Source: Pseudomonadota bacterium
Lineage (GTDB): Bacteria > Pseudomonadota > Alphaproteobacteria > Rhizobiales > Xanthobacteraceae
Length of the DNA: 6,641 nucleotides
Assembly (NCBI GenBank): GCA_023390955.1
Contig: JAEWBW010000528.1
Location: 1-6,641, forward strand
Direction: 5' to 3'
Shown here: piece by piece, positions 1-5,396 of the stretch
Layout: each line of letters starts with the position of its first letter
Numbering within the stretch: the stretch's first letter is position 1
Notes under the pieces: generated by a model
The model's input: the letters and a program-made list of their open reading frames with translations, nothing else
Databases searched by the model: none
Told to the model about the DNA's origin: nothing
Translations under genes and position numbers: made by a program

Positions 1-3
1 GTC

Positions 4-30
4 CTGGATTGCTTCGCTGCGCTCGCAATG
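4..30. repeat. dispersed intergenic palindromic repeat, Bradyrhizobium type
   Basis: This short element contains a perfect inverted pair, ATTGC (8-12) and GCAAT (25-29), around a 12-base centre TTCGCTGCGCTC, and continues into GACGG. From general knowledge, near-identical sequences recur many times between genes in Bradyrhizobium and Rhodopseudomonas chromosomes. Only one copy is visible here, so the repetitive nature is recalled rather than shown by the window. It sits about 50 bp ahead of the aldo/keto reductase start, so the promoter of that gene probably lies upstream of the window or is interrupted by the element. The opposite strand would read through it as a peptide like VIASAAKQS, a common false extension of bradyrhizobial ORFs. 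Confidence 0.65.
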
Positions 31-79
31 ACGGAGCGGGATAGCTATGCTGGCCCCCGAGGAAGCAAAGGACCCACCC

Positions 80-1090
80 ATGCAATACCGTCAGCTCGGC
101 CGCTCCGGTCTAAAGGTTTCGCCGATCTGCCTCGGCAGCATGATGTTCGGCGGGCCGACGGACGAGGCAGCGTCTCGGCGCATCATCTCCAAGGCGCATG
201 AAGCGGGTATCAATTTCATCGACACGGCGGATGCTTATTCCAAGGGCGGCTCGGAAGAGGTCGTCGGCCGCGCCATCGCTGATGACCGCCACGCCTGGGT
301 GCTCGCGACGAAGCTCGCCAATCCCATGGGCAAGGATCCCAATCGCGGCGGGCTGTCGCGGCGCTGGGTGCTGCAGGCGGCCGAGGAAAGCCTGAAGCGT
401 CTCGGCACCGACTACATCGACGTCTACTACCTGCACAAGGAAGACCATGCGACGCCGCTGGAGGAAACAGTGCGCGCAATCGGCGATCTCATCCGCGCCG
501 GCAAGGTGCGCTATTTCGGCGTCTCGAACTACCGCGCCTGGCGCGTCGCCGAGATCTGCAACATCTGCGACCGGCTCGGCATCGACCGCCCCGCGGTGAG
601 CCAGCCCTATTACAACGCGATGAACCGCATGCCCGAGGTCGAGCATTTTCCGGCCTGCTCGTATTATGGCCTCGGCATCGTGCCCTACAGCCCGCTGGCG
701 CGCGGCGTGCTCACCGGAAAGTACAGCCCCGATGCGCCGCCGGACAAGGAGACGCGCGCAGGCCGCAACGACACCCGCATGATGCAGACGGAATGGCGGC
801 CGGAATCCCTGCAACTGGCGCAGGAGATCAAGAAGCATGCGGAGGCCAAGGGCATCACCGCGGGGCAGTTCGCGGTCGCCTGGGTGCTGAATTCCGCCTT
901 CGTCAGCTCGGTGATCGCGGGTCCGCGCACCGAACAACAGTGGGACGATTACATCAGCGCGCTCGACTACCACTTCACCGCCGACGACGAGGCGCTGATC
1001 GACCGGCTGGTGACGCCGGGCCATCCGTCGACGCCGGGCTACAACGACCCGGCCTATCCGATCGAAGGCCGCCGCGCGCGGACGGTGTGA
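80..1090 (+). CDS. aldo/keto reductase
   Basis: Predicted cytosolic NAD(P)H-dependent oxidoreductase of the aldo/keto reductase superfamily, reducing aldehydes or ketones to alcohols; the substrate cannot be told from sequence. It has 336 residues, normal for a single-domain (beta/alpha)8 barrel. The N-terminal YRQLGRSGLKVSPICLG strand and turn are typical. The catalytic tetrad is visible as D48 and Y53 (in DTADAY), K78 (in ATK) and H119 (in YYLHK). RYFGVSNY at about 144-151 is the usual barrel strand, and VIAGPRTEQQ at 278-287 is the C-terminal cofactor-phosphate binding loop. An in-frame ATG at 47 would add 11 residues lacking family similarity. The ATG at 80 is preceded by purine-rich GAGGAAGCAAAGGA and begins exactly at the family's N-terminus. 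The TPR gene follows after 10 bp, suggesting one transcript. The family call is secure; the substrate is open. Confidence 0.95.
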   Translation: MQYRQLGRSGLKVSPICLGSMMFGGPTDEAASRRIISKAHEAGINFIDTADAYSKGGSEEVVGRAIADDRHAWVLATKLANPMGKDPNRGGLSRRWVLQAAEESLKRLGTDYIDVYYLHKEDHATPLEETVRAIGDLIRAGKVRYFGVSNYRAWRVAEICNICDRLGIDRPAVSQPYYNAMNRMPEVEHFPACSYYGLGIVPYSPLARGVLTGKYSPDAPPDKETRAGRNDTRMMQTEWRPESLQLAQEIKKHAEAKGITAGQFAVAWVLNSAFVSSVIAGPRTEQQWDDYISALDYHFTADDEALIDRLVTPGHPSTPGYNDPAYPIEGRRARTV

Positions 1091-1100
1091 GGGAAACACG

Positions 1101-2417
1101 ATGGCGTTCGAGGATCGTTACGGGCTGCCGATCTCCACATCGTCAGATGCGGCCGCATCGGCCTATCGCGAGGGCGTCGACCTCATGCTGGCGGGCTGGA
1201 CCGGCCCGGCGGAAACACTGGAGCGCGCCATCGAAGCCGATCCGGATTTCGCCCTCGCCCATATCGCCCGCGCCCGCCTGCACGGCTTTTATCAGCAGGG
1301 TGATCTCGCGCGAAAGAAAGCGGGTATCGCGCGCGAGCTGGTGGCAAAGCGCGGCACCGAGCGTGAGCGCTCGCATGTCGAGGCATTGGCGCTCGCCGTC
1401 GAGGGGCGCCTGCCTGAGGCGCTTGCAGCGACGCTAAAGCATGTCGACGTCTGGCCACGCGACGCCATGGTGCTGGCGATGCCGCTCGGCGCGTTCGGCC
1501 TCTACGCCTTCTCCGGCATGCCCGATCACGACCAGGCGCGGCAGGATCTCTGCGAGCGCGTCGCCCATCATTATGGCGAGGACTGGTGGTTCCTGACGCT
1601 GTCGGGCTGGGCAATGACCGAGAACGGCAATGTCGGCCGCGGCCGCACCGTGACCGAGCGCGGTTTTGCGCTTCGACGTGAGAACGCCCACGCCGCGCAT
1701 GCCGTGTTGCATGCGATGTTCGAGGACGGCTCGATCGACGAGGCCGACCGCCTGGTCGAGAGCTGGATCCCCTCTTACGGCCGCGACGGAATTTTGCACG
1801 GCCACATCCGCTGGCATCAGGCGCTCGGCGCGCTCGAACATGGCGACGCGGCCAAGGCGCTGAAGATCTACGCAGACGTGCTGACGCCCGACGTCACGCG
1901 GGCGCCGCCCCTCAACGTGATCACCGATGCCGCCTCGCTGCTGTGGCGGCTCGCGGCCTACGGCCACACTGTCCCGAAGGAGCTTTGGCTGGAAGCCGAC
2001 ACGGCCGCGCAAAAGCTGTTTCCAAAATCGAGCATTCCCTTTGCCGATGTGCACATGGCGCTGTTTGCCGCCGCGACGCAAAACCGCGAGGCGCTCGCGG
2101 CGCGAATGACCGTGATCGAGCAGCGGCTGGCCGACGGCAAGCTGCCCGCCGGCCCCGTGGTGCCGGCCATCTGCCGTGCCGTGACGGCCTTTGCCGATGA
2201 GGATTTTGACGCCTGCGTCGACGCGCTCGCGCCTGTCCTCAGCGAGGTCGTGCGCATCGGCGGCAGCCATGCCCAGCGCGAGCTGGTCGAGGACACTTTT
2301 ATTGTCGCCTTGATCCGCAGCGGCGAACTGCCCCGCGCCCGCTCTCTACTGGACGCCCGCCTGCACCGCCGCCCCTCCCTGCGCGACACGCGCTGGCAGG
2401 GGCAGGCCGCCGGATAG
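1101..2417 (+). CDS. tetratricopeptide repeat protein, TTC38-like
   Basis: A 438-residue protein of helical repeats with no signal peptide or membrane segment, so probably cytosolic. Repeat-like helix pairs are visible at about 17-50 (AYREGVDLMLAGW then AIEADPDFALAHIARARL), 88-125 (EALALAVEGRLPEALA), 162-195, 196-225 (AVLHAMFEDGSIDEADRLV) and 231-264 (HQALGALEHGDAAKALKIY). The spacing of WPRDAMVLAMPLGAFGLYAFSG, HYGEDWWFLTLSGWAMTENG and HAAHAVLHAMFEDG resembles the TTC38 (tetratricopeptide repeat 38) family, which is found from bacteria to animals and has no settled function. The start is supported by GAGGGA at 1089-1094, which overlaps the stop codon of the aldo/keto reductase gene and lies 6 bp before ATG. 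That arrangement points to co-transcription and possible translational coupling. TPR repeats usually bind other proteins; the partner is not evident here. Confidence 0.85.
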   Translation: MAFEDRYGLPISTSSDAAASAYREGVDLMLAGWTGPAETLERAIEADPDFALAHIARARLHGFYQQGDLARKKAGIARELVAKRGTERERSHVEALALAVEGRLPEALAATLKHVDVWPRDAMVLAMPLGAFGLYAFSGMPDHDQARQDLCERVAHHYGEDWWFLTLSGWAMTENGNVGRGRTVTERGFALRRENAHAAHAVLHAMFEDGSIDEADRLVESWIPSYGRDGILHGHIRWHQALGALEHGDAAKALKIYADVLTPDVTRAPPLNVITDAASLLWRLAAYGHTVPKELWLEADTAAQKLFPKSSIPFADVHMALFAAATQNREALAARMTVIEQRLADGKLPAGPVVPAICRAVTAFADEDFDACVDALAPVLSEVVRIGGSHAQRELVEDTFIVALIRSGELPRARSLLDARLHRRPSLRDTRWQGQAAG

Positions 2418-2644
2418 GGCGAGTTTTCTGCCCGCTGCGCCACGAAAAAGACACGGGTCTTTCGGCAAGTTCCCGCCGGGACGGGTTTTGGCGGTTGGGC
2501 GAATCGCCGGTGGGTGGCGCGGTGGCATTCCAGACGGACACGGCACAGACAACGGGATCGCAACCAATTTGCGGTTCGATGGTTATTGGACGGAACTTTT
2601 CCGCCGCCCCCTTGGCCGCATCCCGGGCCACTTGGCACACGAGC

Positions 2645-3229
2645 ATGACGATGCGCCCCAGCCGACTGGTCCTGGCCGCGACCCTGATTGCCTTCGCAAC
2701 TCCTTGTTTTGCCGAGACTGCTACCCCCATCCCGGTCAAGAACGCGCCTGCCCAGCAAAACTCCCTGATCGACCTGCTGGCGCTGATGTCCGGCCACTGC
2801 AAGACGCTGAAAGTTGCAGGCCGCACCTTTGCCTGCAAAACCGTGGCCTACGCCCATGGCGACAAGGGTCGCGTCAATTTCGCTGTGGCGGTCGATGACC
2901 CCCTGGATGCCAACCACGTCGTCTACTTCTCCGGGGAGAACGGCAAGCGCGCCGACGACAATTCCTACGAGCTGCCGATCGACCGCATGATGGTCAACTC
3001 CAAGGACCGGCCCAAGGTCGACGGGCTGCCGGTGCCGGCCGAGCAGGCCTCCACCGGCGTCTGCCGCCAGACCGGCAATTTCGCCGCCAAGAAGGTCTCC
3101 GACGTCACCTGCTCTGCGACCGACAGCGAAGGCCGCAAATACGAGCTGCTGTTCGTCTCAGACGGCACGCCCGTGAGCGTGCGCCGCATCCGGCAATCCG
3201 CGCCGTCGATCCAGGATCCGTTCAAGTAG
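2645..3229 (+). CDS. exported four-cysteine protein of unknown function
   Basis: I do not recognise a family. The protein is 194 residues with a clear Sec signal peptide: MTMRPSR, then hydrophobic LVLAATLIAFATP, then likely cleavage after CFA (residue 23). The mature part of about 170 residues is therefore probably periplasmic. It has four cysteines, C52, C64, C140 and C156, spaced as two close pairs, so two disulfides are plausible. A central segment, NFAVAVDDPLDANHVVYFSGE at about 78-98, looks beta-rich, and the C-terminus ends QSAPSIQDPFK. The reading frame is open upstream to about 2495, but that part has no signal-like start. ATG 2645 or ATG 2651 gives a correct signal peptide, and the GAG at 2641-2643 is spaced better for 2651 (7 bp) than for 2645 (1 bp). 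A 227-bp gap separates it from the TPR gene, so it probably has its own promoter, though no clear motif was found. Confidence 0.8.
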   Translation: MTMRPSRLVLAATLIAFATPCFAETATPIPVKNAPAQQNSLIDLLALMSGHCKTLKVAGRTFACKTVAYAHGDKGRVNFAVAVDDPLDANHVVYFSGENGKRADDNSYELPIDRMMVNSKDRPKVDGLPVPAEQASTGVCRQTGNFAAKKVSDVTCSATDSEGRKYELLFVSDGTPVSVRRIRQSAPSIQDPFK

Positions 3230-3320
3230 CGCGACCGTCGTCGTCACGTTCCTGATGGCGTGATGACATCAGCCCCCGCACGCCTTACACATCCCTCACC
3301 ATCGTCCGCGGGGAATCGTC

Positions 3321-3668
3321 ATGACGCGTGACCGCCTATTTCTGCTGCGGCCCGATTTCATCGATCCGGCCTATCCAGGCCAACGCTTCTATTGCTGGCA
3401 CTGCGCCTTGCTCGAAGGCGTGCTGGCCTCGTTTCCCGATCTCGCCGAAAAGATCGACGTCGCGCGCGTCGCCTGGCCGCGGCCACGTCACACCGTGATC
3501 GATCTCGTCGGCGAGGAGAACCAGTCGCTGCCGTTGCTCGTGTTGGCGGACGGCGCAAATTCGGCGCATCAGACCGGCGCGCATCGAGGCCGCGCATTCA
3601 TCGCCGACAAGGACGCGATTCTCGCCGCGCTCTCCGAGCGACACGGATTCCCGGTTCCGCATCCATAA
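3321..3668 (+). CDS. DUF3088 family protein with thioredoxin-like CXXC motif
   Basis: A 115-residue cytosolic protein matching, from memory, the DUF3088 family (Pfam PF11287) of proteobacteria, whose function is unknown. Recognised features are the N-terminal RDRLFLLRPDFIDPAYPGQRF, the CWHC motif at 25-28, VAWPRPRHTVIDLVGEENQ at about 50-68 and SLPLLVLADG from 69. The layout, a strand, CXXC at a helix start, and about 46 residues later a Pro (P71) before a strand, resembles a thioredoxin fold with its cis-proline. A redox or metal-binding role is therefore plausible but inferred. The start is well supported by GGGGA at 3310-3314, 6 bp before ATG. Its length is normal for the family and nothing suggests truncation. 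It stands alone between 91-bp and 109-bp gaps. Confidence 0.85.
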   Translation: MTRDRLFLLRPDFIDPAYPGQRFYCWHCALLEGVLASFPDLAEKIDVARVAWPRPRHTVIDLVGEENQSLPLLVLADGANSAHQTGAHRGRAFIADKDAILAALSERHGFPVPHP

Positions 3669-3723
3669 AACGTTGCTGCGATTTGATGCGCGCAAGCCTC
3701 GTCAGGGGCGGCACATTGTCGCC

Positions 3724-3748
3724 GGAACGGGCAGCATGCACGTCCGTT
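3724..3748 (+). promoter_or_regulatory. predicted EcfG (general stress response) promoter
   Basis: GGAAC at 3724-3728 and CGTT at 3745-3748 are separated by exactly 16 bases. This matches the -35 and -10 elements recognised by the alphaproteobacterial ECF sigma factor EcfG, which is controlled by PhyR and NepR. Transcription would begin near 3755, leaving a leader of about 20-25 bases that contains the GGAG ribosome binding site at 3767-3770. Other GGAAC occurrences checked on this strand, near 2592, 3829 and 4323, have no correctly spaced CGTT, and GTTCC sites checked for the opposite strand also fail. The motif match and position are seen; sigma factor use is inferred. Confidence 0.72.
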
Positions 3749-3777
3749 GTCACTTCGAACATGAACGGAGTGAATCA

Positions 3778-4086
3778 ATGAAGAGTCTTGTTGTAGCGAT
3801 GGCTGTCGGCGCGGCGGCGCTGATCGGTGGAACCGCAGCGAACGCGGCAGGCACCGGAGAGGCCGGTGCGCGCACGAGCCAGACGACGGATATCAGCGCA
3901 CGTGGCCGACATCATCATCACGGTCACCATCATCACTGGCGCGGTCATCGCCATCACTGGCACCACGGGCATTACCGGCCCTATTACAATAGCTACGGCT
4001 ATTATCAGCGGCCCTACGGCTATGGCCGGCCTTATTATGGCGGCGGCCCCGGCGTGACCTTCAGCTTCGGCGGCGGCCGCTGGTAA
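3778..4086 (+). CDS. small exported His/Tyr/Gly-rich protein
   Basis: A 102-residue protein with a Sec signal peptide, MKSLVVAMAVGAAALIGGTAANA, with cleavage likely at residue 23 or 24, so periplasmic or secreted. After a short polar linker it has 14 histidines within residues 45-65 (two HHHH blocks, then HRHHWHHGH). A Tyr/Pro/Gly-rich stretch with ten tyrosines follows at 66-87, then a glycine-rich end GVTFSFGGGRW. Histidine clusters of this kind commonly bind Ni, Zn, Cu or Co, so metal binding is a reasonable inference. Similar short proteins are annotated as hypothetical in bradyrhizobia. The start is fixed by GGAG at 3767-3770, 7 bp upstream, and by the signal peptide; the frame is open back to 3673 but that stretch includes the promoter. 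The EcfG-type promoter ahead of it suggests induction under general stress, and a strong hairpin ends the transcript. Confidence 0.85.
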   Translation: MKSLVVAMAVGAAALIGGTAANAAGTGEAGARTSQTTDISARGRHHHHGHHHHWRGHRHHWHHGHYRPYYNSYGYYQRPYGYGRPYYGGGPGVTFSFGGGRW

Positions 4087-4102
4087 CGCAAAGCAGACTC
4101 AA

Positions 4103-4137
4103 AACAGGGAGCCCGCAGCGATGCGGGCTCTTCTGTT
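4103..4137. terminator. bidirectional intrinsic terminator
   Basis: A perfect 9-bp stem, GAGCCCGCA (4109-4117) with TGCGGGCTC (4122-4130), closes a GCGA tetraloop of the GNRA type. The flanks AACAG (4103-4107) and CTGTT (4133-4137) can extend it after a small internal loop. It lies between two convergent genes: 22 bp after the stop of the His-rich gene and 8 bp beyond the stop of the EVE gene. On the plus strand it is followed by TTCTGTTGT, on the minus strand by CCTGTTTTGA. Both tails are U-rich but not uninterrupted. Confidence 0.85.
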
Positions 4138-4138
4138 G

Positions 4139-4573
4139 TCAGGCCAGCAGCGGCGCACGTGCCATCGCGACATGGCGGATCAACTCCATGTCCTCGGCCG
4201 CAATCTCGAACAGGCCGAAGCGCAGCTTGTAGCCCCAGTTTGGATTGTCGCGCGCAAAGGCGAGACTCCCGAGCAGTGGCCGGATCGGCACCTCCGCCGC
4301 ATCATCCCAGGCGACGTCGCGGCGGAACGGGCGGAAGCCGCCGCCCGCATCGGCCTGATAGGGCGCTCCCGGCTTGACCAGTCCGACCGCGGTAATGGCC
4401 TGCAGCCGGTCCTTGCCGCCGAAGGTTTCGGTCGGCGAGTAATAGGCGACGCCATCGCCCGGCAGAACTCGCCGCAGCGGTCCGCCCTTGCCGTGGCAGA
4501 CCTGCATGAAACCTTGCGCGCGTCCGATCCGGACATGCGCGGCCGAGGCGACTGCGATCCAATGTCTTGCCAT
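4139..4573 (-). CDS. EVE domain-containing protein (UPF0310 type)
   Basis: A 144-residue protein made almost entirely of one EVE domain, a PUA-like fold. Family hallmarks include the N-terminal ARHWIAVASAAHV, GFMQVCHGK at 21-29, LPGDGVAYYSP at 37-47, the FGGKDRLQAITAVG strand at 51-64, and NWGYKLRFGLFEI at 112-124. EVE domains, related to YTH and ASCH, are thought to read modified bases in DNA or RNA. Stand-alone bacterial members of the UPF0310 group have no established cellular target. The frame is open upstream to 4615, but the ATG at 4573 begins exactly at the domain and has GGAG (4584-4581) 7 bp ahead. It is the last of three leftward genes, 83 bp after the nitrobindin-like gene. Direct repeats lie in that gap. 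Nothing in the neighbourhood (no restriction, methylase or toxin gene) ties it to defence. Confidence 0.9.
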   Translation of the reverse strand: MARHWIAVASAAHVRIGRAQGFMQVCHGKGGPLRRVLPGDGVAYYSPTETFGGKDRLQAITAVGLVKPGAPYQADAGGGFRPFRRDVAWDDAAEVPIRPLLGSLAFARDNPNWGYKLRFGLFEIAAEDMELIRHVAMARAPLLA

Positions 4574-4606
4574 GACGATGCTCCGCTCAGGATGTGACCG
4601 GCGGAT

Positions 4607-4637
4607 ATCTGGCACAGGCCAGTGTCAGATTCTGGCA
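4607..4637 (-). promoter_or_regulatory. direct repeats and small hairpin upstream of the EVE gene
   Basis: Read on the plus strand, ATCTGGCA (4607-4614) and TTCTGGCA (4630-4637) are direct repeats 23 bp apart, close to two helical turns. Between and overlapping them, CTGGC (4609-4613) and GCCAG (4618-4622) form a 5-bp stem with a 4-base loop. The element lies 34-64 bp upstream of the EVE start codon and just beyond the stop of the nitrobindin-like gene. It could be an operator for the EVE gene or a weak 3' hairpin for the gene before it. No run of T follows the stem, which argues against an intrinsic terminator. Confidence 0.3.
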
Positions 4638-4656
4638 GCAGTCGCGCGTACCCGGC

Positions 4657-5307
4657 CTATTTCGTCTCCCCACGCGCCTTCAGGATGACCGCCAGCGGAT
4701 TGAGCTTCGGCGGCTCGATCAGCTGCAGCGTATTGGTATCGTGGTGATTGAACGGTTTGCTCCGCACCACGAGGTCGGTCTCGATGTTGTAGGTCCAGCT
4801 GCCGTCGTCATTGAAGGTGATCTCGCAGCGATAGCTCTCGGTGCGAAAGGCCTGGTCGAGAAAATCGGTCGAGCAGATTCCGTAAGTCGTGTCGCCGCGC
4901 TTGGCGGTGACCGAGATTGTCTTGTCGTCCGGCCTGGCGTTGCCTGAGGCGAGCAAGACCTGGCCGCGCGGGATCGCGAGCGTCTGCATGATCAACCCGG
5001 TGGCGGGCTCGTAGAGCCAGTAGCCGACCTGGTCGTGGAAGGTGATGTCTTCCTCGGGCGTGTTGATGTGGATGTGATAGCGCAGGCCGTAGAACAATTG
5101 CGGGCCGTTGGCCTGCGGGTCGATCGGATCCATGCGGATGTGCTCGCGAAAAACCTTTCGCTCCGGTCCGTCGGCCTTGGGATTGACGTCCACACCCTTG
5201 TCGGCCTGCCACACGCCGGCGAGCCGGCGCAGCGGCCCGAGGCTGGCAAGCCCGTCGGGCGAGACGTCATCGGGCTCGGTGAAGATGTCGGCAGGGATCG
5301 GCAGCAT
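4657..5307 (-). CDS. heme-binding beta-barrel (nitrobindin-like, FABP-type) protein
   Basis: A 216-residue predicted beta-barrel resembling the THAP4/nitrobindin heme-binding family (Pfam PF08768, often annotated FABP family). Supporting features are GPLRRLAGVWQADKG at 24-38 as the first strand (the family has L.G.W.G.G.G, only partly kept here), a central RYHIHI at 76-81, FHDQVGYWLYEPATGLIMQ at 90-108, many alternating strands, and NHHD at 187-190. Nitrobindins bind ferric heme through a C-terminal histidine and react with nitric oxide and peroxynitrite; H188 or H189 is the candidate ligand here. There is no signal peptide, so it is probably cytosolic. The frame is open to a GTG at 5328, but the ATG at 5307 has GAGG (5318-5315) 7 bp ahead and is preferred. 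It is longer than the roughly 160-residue nitrobindins, with inserts at about 39-75. The fold call is moderate; heme binding is inferred. Confidence 0.75.
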   Translation of the reverse strand: MLPIPADIFTEPDDVSPDGLASLGPLRRLAGVWQADKGVDVNPKADGPERKVFREHIRMDPIDPQANGPQLFYGLRYHIHINTPEEDITFHDQVGYWLYEPATGLIMQTLAIPRGQVLLASGNARPDDKTISVTAKRGDTTYGICSTDFLDQAFRTESYRCEITFNDDGSWTYNIETDLVVRSKPFNHHDTNTLQLIEPPKLNPLAVILKARGETK

Positions 5308-5376
5308 GGAAAGACCTCGCGTGAACACACCATGATAGGGGGAGTGGAGCGAGGCGTCGAATCCCGACGGGGCTTC

Positions 5377-5396
5377 GCTGCGTTGCTTGCCGCAGC
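5377..5396 (-). other. intercistronic hairpin after the amine oxidase stop
   Basis: GCTGCG (5377-5382) and CGCAGC (5391-5396) form a perfect 6-bp stem with an 8-base loop, beginning directly after the TAG stop at 5399-5397 on the minus strand. No T run follows, so it is more likely a weak pause or mRNA 3'-end structure than a strong terminator. The next leftward gene begins 89 bp past the stop. The GCTTCGCTGCG core partly resembles the repeat at the left edge of the window, but the match is too short to call a second copy. Confidence 0.35.

Noticed and set aside
110..1099. Long minus-strand open frame opposite the aldo/keto reductase
   Set aside because: The translation is low-complexity, rich in Arg, Ala, Val and Asp, with no domain, and is fully antisense to a well-supported enzyme gene.
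2447..2462. Hairpin AAAGAC-ACGG-GTCTTT after the TPR gene
   Set aside because: The 6-bp stem is AT-containing, lies 30 bp past the stop and is followed by CGGCAAG rather than a T run, so an intrinsic terminator is not supported.
2592..2596. GGAAC as a possible second EcfG -35 element ahead of the exported-protein gene
   Set aside because: No CGTT or GTT lies 16-18 bases downstream.
2495..2644. Upstream extension of the exported-protein reading frame
   Set aside because: It would start at a TTG without a good ribosome binding site and would bury the signal peptide about 50 residues in.
1958..2917. Long minus-strand open frame spanning the end of the TPR gene, the gap and the start of the exported-protein gene
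   Set aside because: It overlaps two supported plus-strand genes, and its product shows no signal peptide, domain or ribosome binding site. The part in the 2418-2644 gap gives no independent coding evidence.
3257..3284. GGCGTG/CACGCC inverted pair after the exported-protein gene
   Set aside because: It has only a 6-bp stem with a 16-base loop and two T residues after it, which is within chance expectation.
4121..4597. Plus-strand open frame of 158 codons opposite the EVE gene
   Set aside because: It is antisense to a clearly recognisable EVE protein, starts inside the terminator hairpin, and its product has no recognisable domain. It is a by-product of high GC content.
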